Assembly: GCF_019175385.1 (NCBI RefSeq)
Contig: NC_083346.1
Location: 55,147,821-55,211,820, forward strand
DNA length: 64,000 nucleotides
Direction of reading: 5' to 3'
DNA from: Lycium barbarum
Taxonomy: Eukaryota > Streptophyta > Magnoliopsida > Solanales > Solanaceae
The notes below the pieces were generated by a model that ran no database searches, had not been told where the DNA came from, and saw only the letters and a list, made by a program, of their open reading frames with translations. The stretch's first letter is position 1. Every line of letters starts with the position of its first letter. Positions 25,014 to 36,780 of this stretch are shown piece after piece. The translations under genes were made by a program, and so were the position numbers.

Positions 25014-25821
25014 ATTTTTGACGAAACGGAAAGTGAGATTGGCAAGGCGTAAGGAGCTTGAAATGTATGTAAAGCTATCCCGATTCTTCTTTTGGCATGT
25101 CCTAGAAGTACTAGGATCGGATTCATGCCTCGGAGAATATTCTGCTCATCGGAATCCGTGTCTGAAATTGTTACATTTTCGTTCAATAGAATTGAACCCT
25201 TTTTGTATGCTTTCTTGAAAATTATGCAAACCTTCCCCAAACTTTATGAAAAGTTATAGAATGTCCGTAGAACACGCGTAGGTGACCCCATAAGCCTAAA
25301 ATGTGTAATTTGAGCCCACCGCCTTGCTTGTCCCGAGGTGGGCCCACTATTCCCGGTTTTGCCATTATTGTACCTAAGGCTTGTTTTCGAGCCGTTTTTG
25401 AAAGAAATGTCCTGACTACTCTTTTAACTGCTAAACAAAAACTGTTTTAAATATTTCAGTAAGTCTTATAATTGTTTTGGCACTCGGAACGATTTCAGAA
25501 ATATTATGCTTCTGTAATTCTTTATGACATCCGAACCCCACGTATTATGATCCCGTCTGACTTCATTGGATTGGTTTGCCATTGATATGCCTCATCGAGT
25601 CTCTGAAAATATTTATGACATTTTAATTGCATTTAGTCTCTCACTACTCCATTCGTGGATGCCCCAATGTTTCCCACACTGAGCCCGGGCCAGGATATGT
25701 TGTCGAGTGTATTCCATTGCATTGTTCGCCGTGCCTCGATGTGAGGGGGCAGGTATATATGTACATGGGTTTTGGAGTATGCTGTGCCATGTACACACAT
25801 TCTGATATGATATGATCTGTT

Positions 25822-25936
25822 ATGATATGATATGTTATGTTACGGGGTTATCCCCTACTCTGTTCCTTATGTATGGTGGCACCAGCGTCGGGGGGGGGGG
25901 GGGGGGATAACCCCGTAACATAACATATCATATCAT
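25822..25936. repeat. 34-bp perfect inverted repeat around a G run
   Basis: Arms 25822-25855 and 25903-25936 are perfect reverse complements (they contain TTACGGGGTTATCCCC and its complement). The 47-bp spacer ends in a long G run. In related LTRs the spot after GCCAGCGTCGG continues GAGTGGCGACC, so the right arm looks like an inverted copy of the left one inserted here. An assembly artefact is possible. Confidence 0.85.
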
Positions 25937-28041
25937 ATCAGATGGGCACGTTCTGTTTGTCGAGCCCTTGACAGGGGCCGGATATGATATAATGTATGTT
26001 TCTGAACACACTCCTCATGTTTTGAAAATATGCATTTGATACTTCGGATGTCACACTCACTTCTCTGTAAGTTCGGTTATGATCTTGTTCCGTATTGGGA
26101 CCAGGTACGACATATGTTTTCAGCAAATACTATTTATGCTTTACGATCAATATTTTGCTAATTTGGAGATTCTGTCCATTTTCGGTACCTTCTGTTCTGA
26201 TTATGACTTTGTTCACTACGTTCTGTGCTTTACATACTCAGTACATATTTCGTACTGACCCCCTTTCTTCGGGGGCTGCGTTTTCATGCCGCGTAGGTAC
26301 AGAAGATAGATTTGCCGACTGTCTGCCTAGGACATCTATTCTGCTATATTGGGAGCGCTCTTTTGTTCAGAGCCTGTATTGGTACAGTCTGCCGCTATTA
26401 TATATATATGTATGCTATTCAGGGGTATGACGGGGCCCTGTCCCGTCTTATGATTATGTTATCATCTGTAGAGGTCTGTAGACATACTTGTGTGGGTTCA
26501 GTATATGTTTGGGTATGATATGATCTGTGACAGGCCCACCGGCTTCCATGTACTGTGTCGGTTCTTTTATGCTAATTACTAACGTCAAGTGACTTTTATA
26601 TTTGAAATATTCTGTCATTTTGCTAATTTGGGTTATCGGGTACGTCTGGGTGTCCAGCACGGACACTAGTCGCGGCCTACGGAGTTGGGTCGTGACAGTA
26701 AAGTTATCCTTTCTTTCTTTCTTTCTTTTTGGCATGATCTTTGTGAAGAAAACAGACAACGTATGTATGATTCGAAAGAAGTTTCTATTCTTAGAGCCAC
26801 TAGGATGGCTAATGTTCTTGACTTCCAGAAGCTATTTTATTATGTCTTGATATGTGTATATGATTCCAGAAGTTCTATTTTGATAAAATCCATAGTGATA
26901 TTCGACGGGTACTTGATATGACTATTGTCTTGATTTTCAAATGACAGTTCGTTTTGATTATTCTATTGAGTCTCAAATATGATTTAATTTGCATATGGTT
27001 GCTCACTACTCTACTCGTGCATGCCTCAACATATCTTTCACTGAGTCCCGGGCCAGGATACGTTTTTGTGCAGAGTTTCACTGCATTGTTCACCGAGTCC
27101 CTCACTAGAGGGCCGGGTACGGTATATACATATATATATATATATGATGGTGTTATGATGTGATGGCGTGATGGTGTTATGCTGTGTTATGGCGTTATGA
27201 TGTGTTTATGGCATTATGATGTGTTTATGGCGTTATGATGTGCTTATGGTGTTATGCTGTGTTCTGGCGCCAAGGATGGTATGTGGCGACCATCTTCACC
27301 GAGTCCCATAATGGGCCGGGTATGATATATGATATTGACATGCATGATTTATGTTTCAAAAGGGCAAGTGTTTTGGTATTCTGGACATTATACTTGTCTC
27401 CTGTACTCCCTATTTCAGTTATAATCCTTTTTACTGTATTTCATGCTTTATATACTCAGTACATATCCTGTACTGACCCCCTTTCTTCGGGGGGCTGTGT
27501 TTCATGCTCGTAGGTACAGATAGTCGGTTTGGTGACCCTTCAGCATAGGACTTCTACTCAGCTGTCTTGGAGGGCTCCGTTGTTTCGGAGTCTAGACTTT
27601 TAGTACAGATCTTATGATGTATATATATATGTTTAACCAGGGGTACGACGGGGCCCTGTGCCGTCATATTTCACTATTGATACTCTTAAAGGTCTGTAGA
27701 CATATGTGTGGGTTGTGTGTAATTTCTGTTCAGCTGTGTTTATACGATGTGCCATGATATGATGTCCGTCTGTAGTGGCAACCTTGTCGGCTTGCATATG
27801 ACATGATATTGATGTGTAGTGGCAGCCTTATCGGCTTGCATATTATTTTATGATTTGATCAGTTGTGACTCCTCAGGAGATAGTTTATCTGAATATACAT
27901 ATATGATGACGTTATGAACTGTTGGAGTTCTTTTGCAAGTTTCCATATTTTTCATAGATTCAGTTTGATTATATTTAACAGGTTCGTATACGGGTGTCCA
28001 GTTCGGGCACTAGTCACGGCCCACGGGGTTGGGTCGTGACA

Positions 28042-29377
28042 ACAAGAAAAGACGTCAGTACGAATAATGTACTGAGTATGTAAGGCATGAATAATAACAT
28101 AACAAGAGATACAGAATATAACATGAGATAAGGATAACCTGTACTTCTGATTGCCTCTTAAGGCGAATATCATGCATGCTTAGCTTTCTTTTTAAAAAAA
28201 CATTTTTCATACATATATAACATAATAGTACTGCGGAATGTGCAGCTCGATCCATAACAATATTATATCATCTTCATATTTGTTGCCGCGGAACGAAGGG
28301 TCCGATCCATTTATCCCATGTATCCTGCATTCGGGACGATATCATAATATGCCAACTAATCAGGTGGTTATGCGTATATAATGCCTCACCCTTTTTCCCA
28401 TATCTTACACATACATAATATATGTAGCATACATGAGAACCCAAATAAAAGTTAGCACTTTATCCGAGTGACGTAAGGTTAGTAACCTCCGATTTATGTT
28501 ATGGAACAATCCTCATCGCTATATCTCACCTTGAAGGAACAATTATCATAAGGTGAGATAAACAACAACGAATAAAATAAAATAAAAAATGAAATAAGCT
28601 CAACAATCTCGTGATAGCATCAAAATCATAAGCCTTGAAATTTCTAGAAATGGGGTCATCATCATCATCATTATCATCTTACAGAACATCTATCTTTAGT
28701 ATCATAAGTGTTGCACCCCTCATTTTCGTGGTCGTAGAACTTATGGTTTCCTATTCGGGTATGCCCTCGGAATTGAGATTCGTGTCTGAGTTTTGGAGAT
28801 AGAAAGTGCCTTACCCCATGTACAAGGGTACCAGCAGATATTCCTAGCAATTTATAGAGTTAGAAGTTGAACGAACCGAATCAACACTATCTGAACTGAA
28901 TCAGAAAAACTTGCAGGCACCAGTCATCATCGACAGGTTGTCGACATGGTCGACATACCATCGATGTGCAGCATCGACAGGGTCCCGTAGCCTTGCATCT
29001 ACAGACGCGCGTTTTCTACTCTATCAGCCTAAATATTTACGTCCATAATTTTCTACTCCGATGTCGTATCGCCGAGTGGTTTGTTGCGTTGGAAAACTGA
29101 CTCGACGAACTTCATTTTAGGTTTTTGAAACACCTTAAAAGTCCCATTATACTAGGAGATATACCCCTCCAAAGTTGACCCAAAGTTCTGTCAACATATT
29201 TTCCAAATTTTTGACAAAAACTTATTTTCTTCGATTTGCTTGATCCCGGAACCTTTAGTTTCTTGCTTAACACTTGGTAAGAGTATTCATTAACCTTATA
29301 AGGGTTCCATGACCGCTTTGAGCTTATGTTAGTTACTCACAACGCACATGACACAAATTATTTTTTGAGGCGTAACA
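28042..29377 (-). mobile_element. Element E 3' LTR, right part
   Basis: Bases 28042-28046 are the second ACAAG. The LTR resumes with AAAAGACGTCAGTACG and ends at its minus-strand start TGTTACGCCTC (29377). The E LTR is about 1.8 kb in total, shorter than the others. It keeps the 36-40-bp TGGATCG(G/A)GCTGCAC(G/A)TTCCGCAG-type repeats (two units, 28229-28310, minus strand) and a cluster of ATCGACA/TGTCGA(C/T) inverted repeats (28928-28985). Confidence 0.8.
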
Positions 29378-29424
29378 TCCCCGCCCCCCCCCCCCCCCCC
29401 CAGGAACATTCGTCCTCGAATGTC
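29378..29424 (-). other. Polypurine tract and pre-PPT palindrome of element E
   Basis: A long plus-strand C run (29378-29401, about 18 C in a row; purine on the minus strand) adjoins the LTR. AACATTCG-TCCT-CGAATGT follows at 29405-29424. Confidence 0.85.
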
Positions 29425-29879
29425 GACTCGACTTAACTCATGTCCTTATCAAAAACCTTATAGGGATGTTAATGTGAACTTTCAAGGAACTCACCTTCTT
29501 CAATTCCTTTCGGTTATCCTCTTTCTCTTATATCTTGCATATTAGAACACTTAGTCATAACTCAACTCCTTCTTCTTTTATAAGCTATTCCTTCAAGATG
29601 TGTCGTTCACTTCATCTTACCTCTTAACCTTTACACAAGACTCATAACTCACTTGTGTCCCTCGTCAATTTATTAGAGATCTTGCAACCCTTGGAGTGTT
29701 TCATGCCTCTCGATAACCTGTAGGCCATTCGCAGACTCTACAAATAACACAGAGTTTTCTCTTCAATAACCTTACATAGTCCAACTGTTCCAATCCATAT
29801 TCTGGAATCTTCAGCCTTATGCATTACTCTTCCACTTCTTTATAAGACTTCAACTTTACTTTCTAGTTTTTAATCTAAA
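29425..29879 (-). mobile_element. Element E internal region, first piece
   Basis: This non-coding minus-oriented DNA resembles element C at 53740-53960; shared words include TAACTC(A/G)ACTC and GATTTATTAGA-like blocks. E and C are therefore relatives. It is interrupted at 29880 by element D. No gene is seen. Confidence 0.65.
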
Positions 29880-31780
29880 TGTTATAGCCCGTACTTTGTA
29901 TGTTCGGATATTTCGAGGTAGTCATGGTACGTTGAAGGCAAGACCATTTTCCAAAACTATTTTAGTGTGCAAGTTGTTTGTGAATATTATTTATGAATAC
30001 TATTGGTATGGAAATATTGAGAAAGGCTAAGGGTAAAAAGGGAAATTCACAAGATGGCTCATGGAAATAATGAGGAAGGCTTAGGGCAAATTTGGAATTA
30101 GGAAAATAATTTTCATTAATAATAATTAAAAAAAAAGATGGGCTTGAAATAAAATGGCCATGTGGCCGTCCAAGTTATAGTGGGCCTTGGCCCATATGGA
30201 AGTTTAAAATAAATGGCCCAAAAGAAGATAAGTATATCATCTTATTCATCTTCAACATTTGGGAAGATTCAAGAAGCTTAGAGAAAAAGAAAGAAGAGGA
30301 GTTAGGTTCGGCCATGGCAAGAAAATTTAGTGCCATGGGAATTCATCAAGAAAAATTGTTTTCTCCTAGTGTTCCAAGCAATTGGAAGGTCCTTATTAAC
30401 ATGAAGGAGTTGTTGGAGCAATTAAATCATTCATTTGTGCAAAACATGCCCCTAGCCAAGTAAAGAGATAAGGGGGAAAAGGTATGTGTTCAACCTTCTC
30501 TTACATGTTTTATGGACGATTTGTGAGTATTGTAGAAGGTACAAATGGATGAAATTCATGAAACATGAATATGGTGGTTGTGGCCGAATATAGAGTAATG
30601 TTGTATAGATATGATGAGTTGATTTTATTTAGTATTTTGATTGTTGTTGTTGAGGATTCCATAATAAAAATGAAGATTTGATGGCTTGAAATGATGTTGT
30701 AATTGTTGTGGGAGTGTTGAAGAAATTAATTTGACATTAGTATAGTTTCTTGTCATTATAGGAATGAAGTTGTTAATGCATAGACTATTATTATAGTTCA
30801 TGAATTTGGAAAGAAAGAATGTGTATGTAGTAAATATACTTCATGAATATTGGAAATGAGACATGTGTTGGAAGATTGTAAGTTGGGTTGTTGTAATTGA
30901 ATTTGAAAGAAGGAAGTGTGTTGTTATGGTTCTTGTTGCTTTTGGAATGTTTCAGGTGAAATGGCATATTGGCTAGATTGTTTTGAATATTGCATGACTT
31001 GTGTGAAATATTCTTGAATTGTGTTGTAAGGTCTTGGGCAAGTATTTGAATGTGTAAGCATTGATGTTGGCTTGATTTCATGTGATTGAATTGAGTATAA
31101 ATGAAGTGTCGTTGAATTGTGTGGTAAGACTTGTTAATGTTAGAATGTATTTCGAAATAATTGTTGAAGTTGATAGTATGATTGTTGGCATTATTGTTGA
31201 TGATTTGGCCGAGTTAAATTCTCAGATTGTTGATTCATAAATTGGCCGAGTTAGATTCTCGGGGATGGTGTATTTACAGGGGAAATGCTGCCGAAATTTC
31301 GGTAAAATATAAGTGAACGCATTTGGAATACTAAGACAAGTATATGTCGATGAGTCAAATGATTATGTAAAATCTTCTTGAATGTAGACAAGAAAGTTTG
31401 GGACAAATAAGCGTAGCTAATAAGGCGTGGCACAGGCATGTAAGGCTTACTCTTTCTTTCTTTTGGCATGATCCCTATGAAACGAGTATATGATGTATAT
31501 GTATGATTTCAAAGAGATTCCTATTCTTAGAGCCACTAGGATGGCTAACGTTCTTGATTTCCATAAGCTGTTTCATATGGCTTTGATACGTATCCATGGT
31601 TTCCAAAGTTCTATTGGATATGCCTCCGAACGTCTCTACGATTCTTATTTGCCTATTGATATGAGCATACTTAGTATGGTTGAGGTTATGGCCTGATTGG
31701 ATAACGAGCCAGGTATAAGAGTTCATGTCCTTAAAATGGTTCTGCAAGTATTAATGTTTCTAACTTTTGCATACAGTCTT

Positions 31781-31925
31781 GGATCGGGCCGAACGTTCCT
31801 CGGCAGTAATATATTATAATTATGGATCGGGCTGGATGTTTCGCAGCAATATATTTATGGATCGGGCTGCACGTTCCGCAGCAATATATTGTATGGATCG
31901 GGCTGCACGTTCCGCAGCAATACAC
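31781..31925. repeat. Four tandem ~36-bp repeats in the D 5' LTR
   Basis: Units start at 31781, 31823, 31859 and 31895. Each begins GGATCGGGC and holds GTTCCGCAGCAATA or a close variant. The same array is in the 3' LTR at 38726-38870, and two units occur in element E. Confidence 0.9.
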
Positions 31926-32229
31926 TGTTTGATGTTCTATGAGTATGCATGCATGAATCTGTTATATGTATATATGATATATGGTGTCGGCATATTGATT
32001 TGATCCATAATGATATTCGAAAGGTACTTAACATGATTGTTGCTTTGATGTTCCAAAAATGGCTTCTGAAACGTTTGAAGAAAGTTCTGTACTAAAACGT
32101 CCATAACTTTTTCATACGAACTTCGATTGACTTGAAACGTGTTTACGAACCTCAAGTGTCTGTTTATGTACTTACCTATCGAGTCTTGATTTGTGTGCAT
32201 ATGGTTTCTCACTACTCTGTTCGTGCAAG

Positions 32230-32541
32230 CTCAATATGTCTATTCACCGAGTCCCGGGCTGGGTATGTTATCGTGCGCACTCCTCTGCATTGTTCACCGA
32301 GTCCGTTAATGGGCCGGGTACGGTATATGTGTATATGATGATATGATGATGATGATGATGTGTTATGGCGGCCAGGAGGGCATATGATGATTTGATTCAC
32401 CGAGTCCCTCACTAGAGTGCCGGGTACGGTATGTGTATGATATATGATGTGCACGTGCATGATTCTATCTACCGAGTCCCTTAATGGGCCGTGTACGGTA
32501 TGACTTCATTCGCCGAGTCCCTCACTAGAGGGCCGGGTACA

Positions 32542-32587
<46 letters not shown>

Positions 32588-32665
32588 GTATATGCATGCA
32601 TAATGATATGAAAGTATGATGACATGATTTTATCCACCGAGTCCCATAACGGGCCGGGTATGGTA
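32230..32665. repeat. Dispersed repeats with CACCGAGTCCC...GGGCCGGGTACGGTAT
   Basis: At least five copies of a ~35-45-bp unit occur at irregular spacing (~32237, 32298, 32398, 32470, 32512, 32636). Single copies occur in LTRs G, F and A. Confidence 0.85.
32540..32581. repeat. (TA)n microsatellite
   Basis: This is a TA run of about 40 bp in the D 5' LTR; it is missing from the 3' LTR because of the deletion there. Confidence 0.95.
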
Positions 32666-33224
32666 TGTGATAACGATATGCATGATTTATGTTTTAAAGG
32701 CAAGAGTTTTAATATTCTGGACATTGTACATGTTTCTGTATTATTACTGTCAGTTCTGCCGTTTTTTGTGATCTCTGCCTTACATGCTCGGTACATTTTC
32801 CGTACTGACCTCCTTTCTTCGGGGGCTGCGTTTCATGCCACGCAGGTACATACAGATGAGTAGAAGATTCGTCAGAAGATGTTTCAGCAAGATTGGCGAG
32901 CTCCATTTGCTTCTGGAGTGTTGCCGAGTCAGAGTATATGTACGTTCTGATTTCTGGATTGATGTTAGAGACTTTGCAGACAGAGTCGTGGGTATTGGAA
33001 GTCAGTCTGTATGCGGCTCCATCAGCCGATGTGTCATTTTGTGTTATGATATAACTTTCATGTGATTACAGATTTTGTTGGATTTGAGAATGATAAAAAG
33101 AATGTTTCTGAAAAAAAAAATGTACCATGTATTCCATCTTTATTTGATTTAAAAAGTCTAAGAAGATTATGTGTGCACTGAGAGTCTGAGGGTTTGCTCG
33201 GCCCTAAGTAAGGGTCGGTTGCCC

Positions 33225-33254
33225 GTCACACCCTAATCAAGATTAGGGTGTGAC
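33225..33254 (+). other. Terminal hairpin at the 3' end of the D LTR
   Basis: GTCACACCCTAATC, two A, then its perfect 14-nt complement, ending one base before the LTR end. The 3' LTR copy (39425-39454) has one A-to-G change in the left arm, giving a G-T pair. Confidence 0.9.
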
Positions 33255-33258
33255 AAAG

Positions 33259-33270
33259 TGGTATCAGAGC
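33259..33270 (+). other. Primer-binding site of element D
   Basis: TGGTATCAGAGC, complementary to the initiator tRNA-Met 3' end, begins 4 nt after the end of the 5' LTR. Confidence 0.93.
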
Positions 33271-34162
33271 AGGTTTGTCCTAGGGATTGTCTGCAAAGTC
33301 ATGTCCGGTAGAGTCCTGTTTATGGTGTGAAGCGCGCCATATTTATAAACAGGAGGCTACGGGGCATCTAGGGATTGTTGACCTTCCTTCTGTCTTAGAT
33401 CGTGCAATAGAGCCAAGTCATAGGAACTGAAATTCCTCATATAAGCCTTACATACGACGGAGGAAAGTGAATGGCGATATGGAAAGCCACAGGGGTAAGT
33501 ATTGATATTTTGTTCTTTACCTGAAATTGGAAGCTCTGGATGGCTAGAATGTGATATATAGCCGTATGTTCTGTGAGGTATTGTTGATATTTGCTATGTA
33601 CAGATTCTGAATAGTAAGAATCGTAGAGGAGACCCGGTCAAAAAAAATTTCAAAATCAGGTTATTTGATCTTGTACGCCTAATGGGAAGGTGCGTGGAAA
33701 GGAAATATCGTAAAAAGGATAATAAGTGGGATGCACTGTTTCAGAAGAGTTATGGATTTGGCATGACAGGAAGAATACTAGCGAGACCGACGATTAGCAG
33801 TCTGAAGGATTAAAATGGATAACATCCGAGGTTTAGTAAGGGTAAGGCCTGTTGGAGGACTTAGAGAAAACCGACAATCAGTTTGCTGTAGATTACTGTA
33901 TAAGGATGGTGGCTAAAAATTTAACATGTTGATAACCGAGTGTTTAGTTTATAAGTAACGACAATGAAGGTATGTTCCCCACCATCGAGAATTTGGAAAT
34001 CTGGGATAAAAGGTAACCATACTCACAGGTGAAAGGTGAATATTGAGGATCGAAAAGGGTAAAACAGTAATTGTAAAAGAAAGGACGTGTTACGAAAATG
34101 TCTCTTAATCTGTAAGGCTTCAATTTGCTCTAGATCATGTAATAAAGGTCATGTGAGGAAGC

Positions 34163-34272
34163 GGACGCGATTATATCAGCATTAAGGCACCGGATTCCAC
34201 CAAAGTTTTGAGGTTAAGCGTGCAAAGGTGGGAGCAATTTTAGGATGGGTGACCCCCTGGGAAGTATGCAAG
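34163..34272 (+). ncRNA. 5S rRNA-derived module in element D
   Basis: This ~110-bp block follows the plant 5S rRNA order: CACCGGATTCCA (34189-34200), box A-like AAGCGTGC (34216-34223), box C-like GGATGGGTGACC (34243-34254), then CCTGGGAAGT. It has the sense orientation of D and lies ~0.9 kb after the PBS. Element I has the same module at the same distance. The T run that follows the module in I is lost here. It is a diverged, captured 5S copy; activity is unknown. Confidence 0.8.
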
Positions 34273-34476
34273 AAATTCTATATATTCCGACATAAGAGAC
34301 AAATGAGAAGCTAGAGTAACCTAAGGGGAACTAGAGTATACGGGATGGTTGGAGACCATAAGAGGTCACGTAGGACGAGGTAGGCCGGACGGTGGAAAGA
34401 CAGAAGGTGCAACACAGTTCTAAAATTTGGATAGGTTTGAATGGCGTTTGGAGGTATTTTGCGGGCTAGTTGATAG

Positions 34477-34514
<38 letters not shown>

Positions 34515-36504
34515 AAGGCGTACGATATCCCACATGTGAATGTATCGGTGGGCATGTGTGCCCCAGCGACTGGTGCTACGGTATGGAAGACATCAATCAA
34601 TGTAAGGGTACCGACGTTCGATTGACAGCAAAAATAAATGGTGCAGGTGTTATAAAATAAGCTGATGCTATTCTCGCTACAGGTTAAGAATGGAAAAGTC
34701 TTAACACAACGATATTTGGAAAAGAAGGAAAGACTGTAGATGGAAGAGAAAGAGATCAAAGTATCGGAAAAAGGTGAAAGGTAAGAAACCTTAGTGAGTA
34801 AAGCCCCGACAGAAATTATCGGCAAGGTATGAAACTATATGGAAAAAAATTCAAAGATAGGCACATGAAAAAGAATAAAGCGTGGTAATATGGAGAAAAA
34901 AGGGAATGTGCGAGGATCGACCACCAATTATAAATAAGTGGGGCTAAAAGAATAGTGATTGCAACAAGGAATGCAAGGTAGGAGAAAAGAACGATTAAGC
35001 CTTGTGACGATGTTAGAAGATTCCGGCCCTTGAAAGGTATATAAAGGAATAAAATGGGCAGCTATATTAATATGGTTGCCTCGGATGTGGAAGAGCTTTC
35101 CTAAAAAGGTGACTTAAGAATAGGACGGATTTGTGCGTTAGAAAGAATATTTCACGAACTTCAAGTTGATGCTGCAAATAACAAGAAAGGAAAAGGTACA
35201 AACCATAAGGATTCTGTGCTAAGAACAAGAGTAGCGGAATGTTCGAAAAATATGGATGCGCCGTTGCAACGCAAGTGCATGGTTAAGAGGAATTACGAGT
35301 AAGTGAGCTAAATAAGTGACAAGACTAATAATGGATGGAAAGATATGGGAATGATTGACCAGACTGATGGTATAGATAGGAAATGAAAGAAAAACTTATG
35401 GTAAGAAGTTTTCGATATGTTATGCGCAGAGTTGGAAAGAAAGACGAGAAATGAAGTATAATCGAAGACGAGGGTACTCGAAAATTGTGACATATAAGGA
35501 ACCCCTTAAAAGGGGGGGGGGGGAACACATTATAGAAAGGACTCGCAACATTTTCAGGCTCCAGAAGAGGAGAATTTATTAGCTCGGGGCTAGAGTTCAA
35601 AATGTATCGGCATATCAAGAGAATACATGAAAGGAATAAAAACGAGTTGACAATGAAGGGTACCGTGAGGCCGACATGAGGGAAAAGGGTGGAAGACACC
35701 TTAAAAGAATGCTTCATGCCAACGTGAGTTATGATATGCTTAGAATATAACTTGAATCTCTCCCATCGGGCAAACTGGCGTCGTACCTAAGTACGTAGTG
35801 ATATGTTTTAAAGGGTAACAAAGAGAGCAAGAAAGGCCTACAAGCTAAGTGCACAAAGAATAAGGGACAAAATGATAAGATCCAAAAGATATTTCGGACA
35901 GCAACGGCGATTATGACGAGAGTATTAACAATTGGTAATCTGGAAATTTTTGAAGGAAAGAAAGAACGCGGTGCCTGTGAGTAAAATAAAAGAGGTCCCT
36001 GGATACTAGAAAATAACTCATGGACCTTTAATTATACAGAACATGAAGATATACGCTATGAATTTATATGAATCATCGATGTGAAGCGATGCTCCATCAT
36101 ATTTGTAAGGAATCCCCCACCGGAGAGCCAACAAGAAATAATGAAGGGTGAAATGAGCGCCAATACAAAGAGATAAAAAACAAGTATACTTGTGTCGAGA
36201 AATGTGAGAGAAGGAAATAAAAAGAAAGTTGTAGTAAGAACTCAAGATGCTGCGAGCTAAGAAGTTAGGTGAATTTTGATCATAAGTCACCATAAGCGCA
36301 ACTGGACTGCGAAGGATAATAATTGGCAAAGAAACGTTACGTACATATGTTTTGGGTAAATATTCGGAATGAAAGATTAAAAGGGATAGTGACAAAGACG
36401 TAAAGAAACAGGGGGCGAAGAAAATGGAACACCAAAAGACCGATGAATAATTATAGCATGATAAGAGAGACTGTAATACTATAGATCAAATGAGAGCAAG
36501 GAAC

Positions 36505-36600
36505 AGCCTGTGGCCATATGGATCGTTAAGCGAAGATTGCGTACCAAAGACAGGGCTTCTATTAAGGTGTGGTAACAAAGCAATAACATAAAAGGTATAA
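36505..36600 (+). pseudogene. Scrap of pol (end of the chromodomain region) in element D
   Basis: The words GCCTGTGGCCAT, TTGCGTACCAAAGA and CTATTAAGGTGTGGT match element A at ~48796-48880 (GCCTGTAGCCAT, CTGCGTACCAAAGA, CTGTTAAGGTCTTGTGG), in the same place relative to the 3' LTR. Frames are broken. It suggests D descends from a coding element by deletion and decay rather than being built from unrelated DNA. Confidence 0.65.
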
Positions 36601-36780
36601 TCTGGGGAGCACAAGGATCATGAGTGGGCACAGCGGATTAGAAAGCCCATGACACGGAATGAGGACTCGTGTAAAGACTAAGAAGTTCGATTATAAAGTA
36701 AATTGGGATGGGTAAGAAGAAAAAGGACAACTATAAAAAGGGCCCTCCCGAAGTATTATGACACCCCTTAAAATCAGTTG

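Larger units (their letters stand above)
23520..26697 (+). mobile_element. Solo LTR G, inserted in F
   Basis: This 3178-bp LTR begins TGTTATGACCCG and ends GGGTCGTGACA, and is flanked on both sides by GTAAA (23515-23519 and 26698-26702). There is no internal DNA. It is the closest relative of LTR-1 in this window. It includes the GGCCGGCCA block (~23772), an AT-rich TATA-like stretch (~23831-23851), the CCGAAATTTCGG palindrome (~24933), the conserved hairpin (26231-26300) and an unusual 34-bp inverted repeat with a G run (25822-25936). Frames inside (such as 24812-25240 minus) are antisense and look like chance. Confidence 0.95.
22419..28041 (+). mobile_element. Solo LTR F, itself interrupted by solo LTR G
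   Basis: F starts TGTTATATCCCG at 22419 and ends GGGTCGTGACA at 28041, flanked by ACAAG on both sides. It has no PBS or internal region. Without G (23520-26697) and its duplicated GTAAA, F is about 2.44 kb. It carries a TATA-like CATATATAAGC (~22767), a donor-like TTTAG|GTAAG (23031), an acceptor-like GCTGCAG|ATT (23406), the AGGTATGTAAA motif (23509-23519, where G is inserted) and the conserved hairpin (~27456-27516). Short frames inside have no protein signature. Confidence 0.93.
29880..33255 (+). mobile_element. 5' LTR of element D
   Basis: This 3376-bp LTR runs from TGTTATAGCCCG to GGGTGTGACA. It contains a donor-like AAAAG|GTATGT (30482), the CCGAAATTTCGG palindrome (~31291), a 36-bp repeat array (31781-31925), CGAGTCCC...GGGCCG(G/T)GTACGGTAT repeats (32230-32665), a TA run (~32540-32581), the conserved hairpin (~32790-32850) and a perfect 14-bp terminal hairpin (33225-33254). 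Confidence 0.93.

Noticed and set aside
21949..29377. Reading F and G as complete elements because they start TGTT and end GACA.
   Set aside because: Neither has two LTRs, a PBS or a PPT; sizes match single LTRs and target duplications fit exactly, so they are solo LTRs.
35325..36395. Minus-strand frames of 125-130 residues in element D.
   Set aside because: They are antisense to the element in purine-rich DNA, which lacks stop codons on the pyrimidine-rich strand; no protein features beyond hydrophobic runs.
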